Origin: Streptomyces spongiicola
GTDB taxonomy: Bacteria; Actinomycetota; Actinomycetes; Streptomycetales; Streptomycetaceae
NCBI RefSeq assembly: GCF_003122365.1
Contig: NZ_CP029254.1
Span: forward strand, 2,367,001-2,431,000
Length of the DNA stretch: 64,000 nt
Direction: 5' to 3'
This document shows positions 42,100 through 51,195 of the stretch, in pieces; positions within the stretch are counted from its first letter, which is position 1; every line of letters starts with the position of its first letter. A model generated the notes under the pieces. It was not told the DNA's origin and made no database searches. It saw only the letters and a program-made list of their open reading frames with translations. The translations under genes were made by a program, and so were the position numbers.

Positions 42100-44730
42100 A
42101 TGGAACGAGAAGCACGTCATCACCTGCGCGGTGTGGTGGACGACGTCAGCGGTTGGCACGAGCTCGCGACGGGGATCGCCGAGCAGCGCGGGCCCGTCGA
42201 GTCGGCGGCGGAGGACGCCGCCAGGCAGCTCCTCGACCGCGTGGTCCCCCTCGGAAGCAAGACGGCCACCGCATGGCGCGTCCTGCAGGTCTCGCCCTCC
42301 GATGCCGGCCTGGTGACCGCCCTGGCTTGTCGCCAAGCCCTTCCGACGATCACAGCCGATGGCCGGCAGGGCATCCGTCGGCTGACGGACGACGCCGGCC
42401 GGGCGTTGACGGCCGTCCGCTCACTGTTCGGTGCCCGCCGGATCTTCTCGGGCAAGAGCCGCAAGGAGGAAGCGGAGCAGGCTGCCGCCTGGCTCCTGTC
42501 CCTCCATGAGGAGGTTACGGGCACCCGACTCATACCCGAACTGGAAGGCCTGGCCGCGTGGGGCGGGAAGGCCGTCCCGGCTGTCGGGCCCTCGGCCGTG
42601 CTCGACGAACAGGTCGGCCTCGCCCCGCGCCTAGGCTCCGGAGCCGAACTCGTCGGACGGCGGGAGCTGGATCCCGCCAGGTCCGCGCTCAGCGCCATCG
42701 ACCGCGCTCTGCACCGCGAGAGCGAGTTCAGAGCGGCTGTCAAGGCCGCCGGCAACGCCGTCCGGAAGACCGAGGTGCGCAAGCTGGTCGCCGAGATGCC
42801 CGTCGAACGGCTCAAGGACGTGACCAGCGGCCAACTGCGCATCACGGCACTGCTCGATGCCGGAATCCGGACCGTGCAGCAGGTCCTCGACCAACGGTCG
42901 CGGATCCGGTCGCTCCCCGGCGTCGGGGACACTACGGGAAACCGGATGATCGGCGCCGCACAGACCGTCTGGCAGACCACGATGGACGAGATGCCGATCC
43001 GCATCGACATCAAGAACCGCTCGCAGGACACCACTAAGCTCCTTACTGCGATGCGGGCCTGGGACGCGGCGCGATCGATCCGCAGCGCTACGTCGGACCT
43101 CGCCGCCGCCGACGCGGTACGACCGCTCCTCCAGAACCTCGCGTCCCGGACCTCCCACGTGGTGCTCCTCCCCCGCGCCCGGACCGTCGCCGAGCTGCGT
43201 ACCGCGCTGGTGGCCGTCGAACGGCGCGGGGCCGTCCTCGGCGGCGAGAACGGCGCTGCGGGCGGTGACCCCTGGGAGGACTTCCTCTCCCGGCCGGCCG
43301 ACTACTATGCGATGCTCGCGGAGCTCGGATTCCTGGCCGACGACGCCGAGAAGAGCCAGGGCGACCTGCCGGCCGACATCGTCGAGGCGGTCAGACAGCT
43401 CACGCTCGACACCACCCATCTCAAGGCGTCCCTGCGCGGGTACCAGTCCTTCGGCGCCCGCTTCGCACTCGTGCAGCAGAAGGTCGTCATCGGCGACGAG
43501 ATGGGGCTGGGGAAGACGGTCGAATCCCTCGCCGTGCTCGCCCACCTGCGCGCCAAGGGCTCCTCCCACTTCCTGGTGGTGTGCCCGGCGGCCGTCGTCA
43601 CCAACTGGGTCCGCGAAGTCCAGGAAAAGTCGGCTCTGCGGGCCTACCGCCTCCACGGACCCGCTCGCGACGACGCGCTGAAGTCCTGGATCCGCAGCGG
43701 CGGAGTCGCCGTCACCACCTACGACATCCTCGGATGGCTGGAAGGCCGAATACCCGAACGCGCCGAACCGGCGTGCCTGGTGTTCGACGAGGCGCACTAC
43801 ATCAAGAATGCGCACGCCAAGCGGACCCAGCGCTCCACAGCCCTGATACAGCGCTCCGAGCGGGCAGTCCTCCTCACCGGCACCCCGCTGGAGAACCGGA
43901 TCGAGGAATTCCGCAACCTCGTCGGCTACCTCCGGCCAGATCTGCCGATCGACGCCTCGGAGATCTCCCCCCGTCAGTTCCGGAAGCAAGTGGCACCGGC
44001 CTACCTGCGACGCAACCAGGAAGACGTCCTGACCGAGCTCCCGGAGCGGCTGGACATCGACGAGTGGCTGCCGATTTCCGGCGCCGATCAGCAGTACTAC
44101 CGAGCGGCCGTGATCGAAGGCAACTTCACGGCCATGCGCCAGGCCGCCCTGCGGGCCGGGGACAAATCCGAGAAGATGCAGCGCCTCGTCGACATAGTCC
44201 GGGAGGCGGAGGGGAACCGGCGCAAGGTACTGGTCTTCTCATACTTCCGTGACGTCCTCGACGCAGTGGCCTCGCACCTTCCGGCGAAGGTGTTCGGGCC
44301 TCTGACCGGCTCAGTGTCCGCCGCGGCGCGGCAGACCATGGTCGACGATTTCTCCCGGGCCCCCGCTGGGTCCGTCCTCGTCGCACAGATCGTGGCGGGT
44401 GGGGTCGGTCTGAACATCCAGTCGGCATCGGTCGTCGTGATCTGTGAGCCCCAGCTCAAACCGACGATCGAGTGGCAAGCCATCGGCCGCGCCCACAGGA
44501 TGGGGCAGCTCGAATCGGTGCAGGTGCACCGTCTGCTCTCCGAAGAGGGAGTCGATCAGCGCATCATCGAGATCCTGGCACGCAAGAAGCAGCTCTTCGC
44601 GGACTTCGCCCGGGTCTCCGAGACGGCGGACAGCGCTCCGGAAGCATTCGACATCACGGACGCCGAGCTGGCACGGGAGATCGTGGCAGTAGAGCGCGAG
44701 CGCCTGCTCCAGGCGGCTGGGGAAGGCTAG
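42100..44730 (+). CDS. SNF2-family DEAD/DEAH helicase with unknown N-terminal domain
   Basis: An 876-residue protein. The ~430-residue N-terminal half is helical and unfamiliar; it includes SLPGVGDTTGNRMIGAAQTV, a helix-hairpin-helix-like DNA-binding stretch near residue 270. The C-terminal half is a complete SNF2 motor: GDEMGLGKTVESLAVL (about 465), VFDEAHYIKNAHAKRT, LLTGTPLENRIEEF, VFSYFRDVLDAVA, GGVGLNIQSASVV and GRAHRMGQLESVQVHRL. It is divergent from the DrmD-like helicase; the pair probably forms one DNA-targeting defence or repair unit. Confidence 0.85.
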   Translation: MEREARHHLRGVVDDVSGWHELATGIAEQRGPVESAAEDAARQLLDRVVPLGSKTATAWRVLQVSPSDAGLVTALACRQALPTITADGRQGIRRLTDDAGRALTAVRSLFGARRIFSGKSRKEEAEQAAAWLLSLHEEVTGTRLIPELEGLAAWGGKAVPAVGPSAVLDEQVGLAPRLGSGAELVGRRELDPARSALSAIDRALHRESEFRAAVKAAGNAVRKTEVRKLVAEMPVERLKDVTSGQLRITALLDAGIRTVQQVLDQRSRIRSLPGVGDTTGNRMIGAAQTVWQTTMDEMPIRIDIKNRSQDTTKLLTAMRAWDAARSIRSATSDLAAADAVRPLLQNLASRTSHVVLLPRARTVAELRTALVAVERRGAVLGGENGAAGGDPWEDFLSRPADYYAMLAELGFLADDAEKSQGDLPADIVEAVRQLTLDTTHLKASLRGYQSFGARFALVQQKVVIGDEMGLGKTVESLAVLAHLRAKGSSHFLVVCPAAVVTNWVREVQEKSALRAYRLHGPARDDALKSWIRSGGVAVTTYDILGWLEGRIPERAEPACLVFDEAHYIKNAHAKRTQRSTALIQRSERAVLLTGTPLENRIEEFRNLVGYLRPDLPIDASEISPRQFRKQVAPAYLRRNQEDVLTELPERLDIDEWLPISGADQQYYRAAVIEGNFTAMRQAALRAGDKSEKMQRLVDIVREAEGNRRKVLVFSYFRDVLDAVASHLPAKVFGPLTGSVSAAARQTMVDDFSRAPAGSVLVAQIVAGGVGLNIQSASVVVICEPQLKPTIEWQAIGRAHRMGQLESVQVHRLLSEEGVDQRIIEILARKKQLFADFARVSETADSAPEAFDITDAELAREIVAVERERLLQAAGEG

Positions 44731-44814
44731 ACGCGAGGACGACGGCGCGCTCGGGCGCCGCCGACCCCCTGCCCCGCGGTAGGCGGTCACCGCGTGGCAG
44801 GTCCGCCCGGTCGG

Positions 44815-45129
44815 CTACGCGGGGAGGAACGGGCTGGGCTTGCCGTGCCAGGAAATGCGCCATACGTCGCGGGCTCGGGTGGTGGCGACGAAGAGCTGGT
44901 TGCGGCTCTTCATGAGCTCGCGTTCGTACCGGGTGGGGTCGGCCTTCTCGTACTGCTCGACGAGGGCGGTGCGCGGAAGGGTCCCGTCGCTCGCGCCGAT
45001 GATCGCAAGCTCTTGGTATTCGAGCCCCTTGAACCGGTGCATCGTGCCGATGTGGACCTCGCCGCCCTGCCGCTCGGGCGAGGTCGTGACGGCCTTGACC
45101 CGCGACAGGCGGCGAACTGCGAGCGGACA
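44815..45129 (-). pseudogene. C-terminal remnant of a UvrD/Rep-type helicase
   Basis: The frame reads GTMHRFKGLEYQELAIIGAS and later ELMKSRNQLFVATTRARDVW, the canonical motifs V and VI of superfamily 1 helicases, and ends in a natural stop at 44815. Upstream the frame is closed by a TAG at 45130-45132 and no motor domain precedes it. So only the last ~105 residues survive. It is a degraded fragment at the edge of the helicase island, convergent with the SNF2 gene. Confidence 0.75.
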
Positions 45130-45256
45130 CTATCCGCAGCCGTCATACGGCCGCTCGATCTCGTCCACGGTGGTACCGCGCATCCTTCCTTCTCCCGTGT
45201 CGGCGGGGCGTGAGGAGAATTGGCGACCACACCCAGGACGATCTTGATCGGCTCGA

Positions 45257-45679
45257 TCAGCCCAGGAAGCTCAGTCGAACCTGACGGTTGACATTGTCCT
45301 TGTTGGTGTCGACCAGGCAGACCGATTGCCAGGTACCGAGCTGCAGTCTCCCTTCGACGACCGGCAGAGTGGCATGGGGCGGCACCAGCGCGGGCAGGAC
45401 GTGGTCCCGGCCGTGGCCCGGACTGCCGTGGCGGTGCTGGTAGCGGTCGTCGGCGGGAAGCAGCACATGCAGTGCGGACAGCAGGTCGTTGTCACTCCCC
45501 GCGCCGGTCTCGATCAGCGCGATACCCGCGGTGGCATGGGGCACGAACACATTGAGCAGACCATCGCGGCCGTCGGCGGTCTCCGCGAGGAACTCCTCGC
45601 AGGCGTGGGTCAGATCGGTCACGCTCTCCCCCGTGCCGGTGCGGAGTTCCAGGACGCGGGTGGTGAAGGCTTCGGGCAT
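45257..45679 (-). CDS. YjbQ/UPF0047 family protein
   Basis: A 140-residue single-domain protein of the YjbQ (secondary thiamine-phosphate synthase) family. VPHATAGIALIETGAG, GHGRDHVLPAL, PPHATLPVVEGRLQLGTWQS and CLVDTNKDNVNRQV are family blocks, including the conserved histidines. The weak thiamine-phosphate synthase activity reported for E. coli YjbQ may not be its main role. ATG 45679 has a purine-rich GGGGG just upstream. Confidence 0.88.
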   Translation of the reverse strand: MPEAFTTRVLELRTGTGESVTDLTHACEEFLAETADGRDGLLNVFVPHATAGIALIETGAGSDNDLLSALHVLLPADDRYQHRHGSPGHGRDHVLPALVPPHATLPVVEGRLQLGTWQSVCLVDTNKDNVNRQVRLSFLG

Positions 45680-46123
45680 ACCCCCATACTCCCGCCCGGC
45701 CGGTGAGATCGCGCGTCCGGGTGCCGCGGCACCGGCCACCGGCCGTCGAACGGGTCAGCTGGTGCTGCCGCGCGGCGCGCACGCCGCCGCTCGTCGCGCG
45801 GTCGCCCCGAGCCGCCGGGGACGTGCCCCGCCATCCCGTCCTGACGCCCCCTCAGCAGGGATGCTCCCCGTGGTCCGGCGGGCGCGGGCGGAGGAGACGG
45901 GTATGGCGCACGGGACACCCGCACGCCTATCCCGTATGCCCTGAGGTACGGCGAGGGGATGATCGAGCCGTACCGGGGCGTCCCCGGGCCCGTGGTCGTC
46001 GGCGGCCGCCCGGCGCCGGTAGCAACCGGGCGGGTCGGGCGGGAGGCGGGCGGTTCGGCGGGAGGCGGACGATCCGGGGCCGTCGGCGGGAAGACGCACG
46101 GCACCGCCACCGTTAGTAGAAAT

Positions 46124-47278
46124 GTGAACAACTCCGAGGCGCGAGACGTGGACGTGGTCGTCATCGGTGCCGGACAAGCCGGGCTGTCCGGCGCCTACCA
46201 CCTGCGGCGGGTGGGCCTGCGCCCCGACACCGGCTTCGTGGTCCTCGACCACGCCCCGGCGCCGGGAGGGGCCTGGCAGTTCCGCTGGCCGTCGCTGACG
46301 TACGGAAAGGTCCACGGCCTGCATGCGCTGCCCGGCATGGAGCTGACCGGCGCCGACGACGAGCGCCCGTCCTCCGAGGTCATCGGCGGGTACTTCACCC
46401 GGTACGAGGACGCCTTCGGGCTGCGGGTGCACCGCCCCGTCCATGTGCGCGCGGTGCGCGAGGGAGCGGGCGGCCGACTGCTGGTGGAGACGTCGGAGGG
46501 CCCGTACGCGGCACGGGCGCTGATCAACGCCACCGGCACCTGGGACCGGCCGTTCCACCCGCGCTACCCGGGCCAGGAGACCTTCGGCGGACGGCAGTTG
46601 CACACGGCCCGGTACCCGGGGCCCGAGGCGTTCGCCGGTCTGCGGGTGATCGTGGTCGGCGGCGGTGCGTCGGGGACCCAGCATGTGCTGGAGATCGCCG
46701 AAGTGGCGGCGGGGACCACCTGGGTGACCCGCAGGCCGCCGGTGTTCCGGGAGGGCCCGTTCGGTGAGGCGCAGGGGCGGGCGGCGGTCGCCCTGGTGGA
46801 GGAGCGGGTCCGGAAGGGCCTGCCGCCCGAGAGCGTGGTGTCGGTGACGGGCCTTCCGTTGAACGACGCGATCCGGCGGGCCCGCGAGCGGGGCGTCCTC
46901 GACCGGCTGCCGATGTTCGACCGGATCACTCCGGAGGGTGTGGCCTGGGACGACGGTCGCACCGTCGAGGCGGACGTCATCCTCTGGGCCACCGGCTTCC
47001 GGGCGGCGATCGGCCACCTCGCGCCCCTGAAGCTGCGCGAGCCGGGCGGGGGTATCGCGCTGGACGGCACCCGTGCGGTGCGGGACGAGCGGGTCCATCT
47101 CGTCGGCTACGGACCGTCGGCCTCGACGATCGGCGCGAACCGGGCCGGACGGGCCGCGGTCCGCGAGATCAGGCGGCTTCTGGACCGCGGGCCCGCGGCC
47201 CGCGGGGGTGGCGAGCGGCGACCGGTGGACCAACCGGCCGGGCAGCGGGCCGGAGAACCGGCCGTCGTGCCCGGCTGA
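46124..47278 (+). CDS. Flavin-containing monooxygenase-like FAD/NAD(P) oxidoreductase
   Basis: A 384-residue two-dinucleotide-binding protein. FAD site: VDVVVIGAGQAGLSGAYHL; then PGGAWQFRWPSLTYGKVHGL; NAD(P) site: LRVIVVGGGASGTQHVLEIA; and the ILWATGFRAAIGHL motif. This fits group B flavoprotein monooxygenases or the related CzcO-like oxidoreductases. GTG 46124 is chosen because the ATG two bases earlier reads ATGTGA. The last ~30 residues are Pro/Gly/Arg-rich. No operon partner. Confidence 0.83.
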   Translation: MNNSEARDVDVVVIGAGQAGLSGAYHLRRVGLRPDTGFVVLDHAPAPGGAWQFRWPSLTYGKVHGLHALPGMELTGADDERPSSEVIGGYFTRYEDAFGLRVHRPVHVRAVREGAGGRLLVETSEGPYAARALINATGTWDRPFHPRYPGQETFGGRQLHTARYPGPEAFAGLRVIVVGGGASGTQHVLEIAEVAAGTTWVTRRPPVFREGPFGEAQGRAAVALVEERVRKGLPPESVVSVTGLPLNDAIRRARERGVLDRLPMFDRITPEGVAWDDGRTVEADVILWATGFRAAIGHLAPLKLREPGGGIALDGTRAVRDERVHLVGYGPSASTIGANRAGRAAVREIRRLLDRGPAARGGGERRPVDQPAGQRAGEPAVVPG

Positions 47279-47419
47279 GGCAAGCTGCCCCCCAGGGGAT
47301 GGCGACCCTTCCCCGACGGGGGCCTGGGGGCAACCCGGTCACCGGGAGGTGGTGGCCGCAGACTGCCGGGAGCCTTGCCGGACTTCCGGCAGCGCCGTCG
47401 CGAGGGGATGACCGGAGGG

Positions 47420-49240
47420 TCAGGAGACCACCGGTGCCGGCCGGCCGTCCCTTCGCACCAGCGCCGCATAGCGCCCGTTCCGGTCGATCAGCTCCTCGTG
47501 TGTCCCGTGCTCGGCGATCCGCCCGCCCTCGAGGACGACGATCTGGTCGGCGTCACGCACGGTGGAGAGCCGATGGGCGATGGTGATCGTCGTACGTCCG
47601 GCGGAGAGCGCGTCGACGGCCCGCTGCACGGCGTGCTCCGTACGGGTGTCGAGCGCGCTCGTGGCCTCGTCCAGGATGAGCACCGGAGGGTCGCGCAGGA
47701 TCGTGCGGGCGATGGCGAGCCGCTGCTTCTCACCTCCGGAGAAGCGGTAGCCCCGCTCACCCACCAGCGTGTCGTAGCCGTCCGGCAGCGCGGCGATGTG
47801 GTCGTGGATATGGGCCGTACGCGCCGCGGCCTCGATCTCGTCGTCGGTGGCGTCCGGTTTGGCGAAGCGCAGATTGTCGGCGACCGAGGCGTGGAAGAGG
47901 TACGTCTCCTGGGAGACGACACCCACGGACCGGGACAGTGTGTCGAAGTCGAGGTCGCGGACGTCGACGCCGTCGAGGGTGACCCGGCCTTCCGTGACGT
48001 CGTAGAGCCGGGGCACGAGATAGCCGAGGGTGGACTTCCCGGACCCGGTGGGTCCCACCACTGCGAGGCTTCCACCGGCCGGGACGGTGATGTCGATGTC
48101 GTCGAGCGTCGTCCCTCCCCCGGCGTCGTAGCTGAAGCCGACCTTCTCGAACCGCACCTCCCCGGCGACCTCGTCCAGCCGGACCGGGTCCTCCGGCTCG
48201 GTGATGTCCACTCGCAGGTCCAGGTACTCGAAGATCCGCTGGAACAGGGCGAGCGACGTCTGGATCTGAACGCCCGTGGACAGCAGACTCACGGCCGGAC
48301 GGAACAGTCCCTGCTGCAGGGAGACGAAGGCGACGAGAGTGCCGATCGAGATCGCGGACCCGCCGGATGCCAGGGTCAGCCCCGCCGCCCAGTACAGGAA
48401 GGCCGGCATCGCGGCCATGACGATGCCGATGACGGCCATCCGCCATCGGCCGGCCATGCTGGAGCGGACCTCCAGACCGACGAGGCGCTCCGACTCGTCG
48501 GCGAAGGACCGGGTGAGCGAGTCGGCGCGGCCCATCGTACGGCCGAGGAGGATGCCGCTGACGGACAGCGACTCGGTGACCGTCGCGGCCATCGCCGCCA
48601 TCTGCTTCTGCCGCTGGGTGGTGATGGCCTTGCGCTCACGGCCGACGCGGCGGCTGATCCAGACGAACACCGGCAGCAGCACCAGGGAGACGAGGGTGAG
48701 CCGCCAGTCGAGCGCGAGCATCGCCACGATCGTGGCGACGACGGCCGTCGCGTTGGAGACCAGGGAGGTCGCCGTGGACGTGACGGTCGCCTGCATGCCG
48801 CCGATGTCGTTGGCGATGCGGGACTGGACCTCGCCGGTCCGCGTCCGGGTGAAGAACGCGAGCGGCATGCGCTGCAGCCGGGCGTACACGCCGGTGCGCA
48901 GGTCGTGCATCACGCGCTGGCCGACCGTGGTGGAGATCAGGGTCTGCAGCACGCCGAAGACGCTGGTCGTCACGGCGGCGGCGATCATGCCGAGGGCGAG
49001 CAGCGTCAGCAGGCCCGTGCGGCCCTGCGGGATCGCGGTGTCGAGGATCTCGCGCAGCAGGAAGGGCGAGGCGACGGAGACCAGCGACGAGGCCCCGACG
49101 AGCAGCCCCACCACGGCGAGCCGCGTCCGGTAGGGCCGGAAGAGCCGGAGGATGCGCCGCACCTGGGCGGGCTCGGCGGGTCGCGCGGGGTCCAGCGGTC
49201 GCTCGGGAGGCGTCCAGGAGGGACCGTCGTCGTGGCGCAT
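47420..49240 (-). CDS. ABC exporter, fused permease-ATPase half-transporter
   Basis: A 606-residue MsbA/LmrA-like half-transporter: six transmembrane helices (about 30-300) then the ATPase. Walker A VVGPTGSGKSTL, Q-loop VVSQETYLFH, signature FSGGEKQRLA, Walker B VLILDEATSALD and H-loop IAHRLST. It would export a drug or lipid as a homodimer. ATG 49240 has GGAGGG upstream; an earlier ATG at 49282 lies inside the operator and has no ribosome site. Divergent MarR gene and shared dyad imply repression. Confidence 0.92.
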   Translation of the reverse strand: MRHDDGPSWTPPERPLDPARPAEPAQVRRILRLFRPYRTRLAVVGLLVGASSLVSVASPFLLREILDTAIPQGRTGLLTLLALGMIAAAVTTSVFGVLQTLISTTVGQRVMHDLRTGVYARLQRMPLAFFTRTRTGEVQSRIANDIGGMQATVTSTATSLVSNATAVVATIVAMLALDWRLTLVSLVLLPVFVWISRRVGRERKAITTQRQKQMAAMAATVTESLSVSGILLGRTMGRADSLTRSFADESERLVGLEVRSSMAGRWRMAVIGIVMAAMPAFLYWAAGLTLASGGSAISIGTLVAFVSLQQGLFRPAVSLLSTGVQIQTSLALFQRIFEYLDLRVDITEPEDPVRLDEVAGEVRFEKVGFSYDAGGGTTLDDIDITVPAGGSLAVVGPTGSGKSTLGYLVPRLYDVTEGRVTLDGVDVRDLDFDTLSRSVGVVSQETYLFHASVADNLRFAKPDATDDEIEAAARTAHIHDHIAALPDGYDTLVGERGYRFSGGEKQRLAIARTILRDPPVLILDEATSALDTRTEHAVQRAVDALSAGRTTITIAHRLSTVRDADQIVVLEGGRIAEHGTHEELIDRNGRYAALVRRDGRPAPVVS

Positions 49241-49283
49241 GGGCTCCCTCCGCGGGTCGGGGACGTACAGCTCGATGAGCATA

Positions 49284-49312
49284 GCTCATTGTTACCTGTA
49301 CTCACAATGAGC
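49284..49312. promoter_or_regulatory. MarR operator dyad between ABC exporter and regulator
   Basis: GCTCATTGT (49284-49292) and ACAATGAGC (49304-49312) are perfect 9-bp inverted arms with an 11-nt spacer, in the 94-bp gap between divergent starts (49240 minus, 49335 plus). A-T richness contrasts with the surroundings. The adjacent MarR protein is the obvious ligand. Confidence 0.8.
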
Positions 49313-49334
49313 GTGGTCCTGATATCGTCCGTGC

Positions 49335-49799
49335 ATGACCACTCCAGGCCCCGTCCCCGACGCGGACGGCGTTCTCGCGGAGCAACTGCTGCGGCTGACG
49401 CGCCGCCTGCACCGGATTCAGCGGCAGCATCTGCAGCCGGTCGGCATCACCCCCGCCCAGGCCCGGCTGCTGCGCGTCGTCGCCCAGTACGACGCGGCCC
49501 CGCGGATGGCGGACCTGGCCGAGCGCCTTGAGGTGGTGCCGCGTGCGGTCACCACGCTGGTCGACGGGCTGGAGACCGCCGGCCGCGTCCGCCGGGTCCC
49601 CGACCCGGCCAACCGCCGCGTGGTGCGGGTGGAGCTCACCGACCTCGGACGCACCACTCTGCGCGAACTGCGCGGCGCCCGGCGCGCCGCAGCCGAGGAC
49701 ATCCTGGCTCCCCTGACCGCCGGGCAGCGCGAGGCGCTGGGCGAACTGCTGTCGGCGCTGACCGACGGAGGCACGGGGCCCGCCTCCCGGAAACCCTGA
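49335..49799 (+). CDS. MarR-family transcriptional repressor
   Basis: A 154-residue winged-helix regulator: GITPAQARLLRVVAQYDAAP, then MADLAERLEVVPRAVTTLVD as recognition helix and RRVPDPANRRVVRVELTDLG as wing. It lacks a conserved N-terminal cysteine, so it probably senses a small ligand rather than peroxide. It should repress itself and the divergent ABC exporter through the dyad at 49284-49312. Confidence 0.88.
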   Translation: MTTPGPVPDADGVLAEQLLRLTRRLHRIQRQHLQPVGITPAQARLLRVVAQYDAAPRMADLAERLEVVPRAVTTLVDGLETAGRVRRVPDPANRRVVRVELTDLGRTTLRELRGARRAAAEDILAPLTAGQREALGELLSALTDGGTGPASRKP

Positions 49800-50036
49800 C
49801 CGGCGCCTCCCCCTAGCCGGGGGTACGTGGCTCCTCGGTGGTCCCGGCACGGGTGAGCCGGCGCCTCCGCACCCCGCACCCCGGACGCCCGGACCGCCCG
49901 CACGGCACCCCGGGCGGTGCCCCGCGGTCGGGGCGACCGTGCCGTGGCGCACGGCCCGGAGCACACGGTCCGGAGCACACGGCCCGAAGCGCACCTCACG
50001 GCCCGCGCCACCCGGAGCGCGCCGCCGCGCGACGCG

Positions 50037-50118
50037 GATGAAGTGACTGGATGAAGTGACTGGGTGAGGTGACTGGGTGAGGTGACTGGGTGAGGTGACT
50101 CGGATGAAGTGACTCAGA
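50037..50118. repeat. 14-bp tandem repeat, about six copies
   Basis: Units of GGRTGARGTGACTS run from about 50037 to the end of the YdjM-like gene. The last copy overlaps its stop codon region. The array is the most regular of the intergenic repeats in this window. The preceding 49800-50036 shows only short GC-rich duplications (CGGAGCACACGGYCCG). Confidence 0.88.
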
Positions 50119-50905
50119 TGAAGTTCAGGGCCGCCGCAGCGCCCACTCCCCCGAGCAGCATGAACGCCGGCATCAGGACCTTCAGCTCCACCCAGCTGCC
50201 GGCCCGGAAGCGCATCCCCTTGGGCGGCCCCACGGGGTACCAGCGCTTGTTGCCGAGTGGTATGGGCCAGAGTACGGGGCAGCCCGAGACCGTCAGAGCG
50301 TCCCCGATGTCGTGCACCAGGGCGCCGAGGACGACGGGGAGCCCCAGCCACAGGTATTCCTGGCCGGGACCGGTGAAGAGCCAGTCGGCTCCGCTGCCCG
50401 GTTTGTCGAGGACGCCGGCGAGGATCCAGGCGCTCGTCGCCCCTAGCAGCCACACCAGGACGTCGCTGGACACCCGTGCCGCCCGCCACAGCAGGCCCTC
50501 GACGGCGAGCACCAGATGGACGAAGAGGATCGCGAGGACCGCCCACCGCCCCCCGGTCGCAGCCAGCGCCGAGGTGCCGCCTCCGATGAGCACCGCCCAC
50601 AGCCACGTGTGGGTGAGCGTGCGGTGACCGCCGGTCCGGCGTTTGTCCCCCGGTTTCCTGGTCGCCTTGTAGACCGCGTACGAGAGCTTGTCGACCACTT
50701 CGCACAGGCCTCGGGAGACCGGCCCGAAGGCGCGGGAGATCGTCGCCGCCTTGTGGTCGAGGTCCGGCGCGAGCGCGGCGCCCGCGCAGACCAGTGCGCC
50801 GACGACCAGCACGGGCCATGGCATCGGGCGGTCCATCGCGGCCGCCGCCGCCCCCACCCCCAGCCAGGCAGCCGCCCCGGACAGGGAGTGTGCCGGTCCC
50901 ATCAT
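50114..50905 (-). CDS. YdjM/DUF457-type membrane-bound metal-dependent hydrolase
   Basis: A 263-residue integral membrane protein. Conserved polar motifs between hydrophobic helices are MGPAHSLSG (first His), APDLDHKAATISR (DxDH), GGHRTLTHTWLW and LVHDIGDALT, the layout of the YdjM family of putative membrane hydrolases. The physiological substrate is unknown; E. coli YdjM is SOS-regulated. Tandem ATG at the start (50905). A GGGCCCCGTCG-type repeat array lies upstream. Confidence 0.83.
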   Translation of the reverse strand: MMGPAHSLSGAAAWLGVGAAAAAMDRPMPWPVLVVGALVCAGAALAPDLDHKAATISRAFGPVSRGLCEVVDKLSYAVYKATRKPGDKRRTGGHRTLTHTWLWAVLIGGGTSALAATGGRWAVLAILFVHLVLAVEGLLWRAARVSSDVLVWLLGATSAWILAGVLDKPGSGADWLFTGPGQEYLWLGLPVVLGALVHDIGDALTVSGCPVLWPIPLGNKRWYPVGPPKGMRFRAGSWVELKVLMPAFMLLGGVGAAAALNFI

Positions 50906-50929
50906 GCTCGTTCCCGCCCCATCTGCTGT

Positions 50930-51120
50930 TGTCCCGTGCCCCGTTGGGCCCTGCCCCGTTGACCCGGGCCCCGTCGGGTGACCCGGGCCCCGTCGAGCCG
51001 TACCTCGTTGCCCGTAGCTCGTAGCTCGTAGCTCGTTGCCCGGGCCGTGTTGTCCCGTGCCCCGTTGACCCGAGCCCCGTCGAGTGACCCGAGCCGTGCC
51101 GACCCGAGCCGTGCCGAGGG
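50930..51120. repeat. Degenerate repeats CCCGTGCCCCGTTGACCCGR and GTAGCTC
   Basis: About ten imperfect units with the core CCCCGTYGACCCGRGCCCCG alternate with a run of TAGCTCG units (about 51012-51033). They fill the gap between divergent YdjM-like and helicase genes, so they sit within both promoter regions. Confidence 0.75.
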
Positions 51121-51195
51121 GACAGGCTACCGGTGGCGATCTTCGTCCCGGCGGCCGGTTCCCCGTCCCGGCGGCAGGGCAGGCAAGATGGTGGG

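Noticed and set aside
38979..44730. Annotating the helicase pair as a DISARM system.
   Set aside because: Only a DrmD-like helicase is present; no DrmA, DrmB, DrmC or methyltransferase is encoded in the window.
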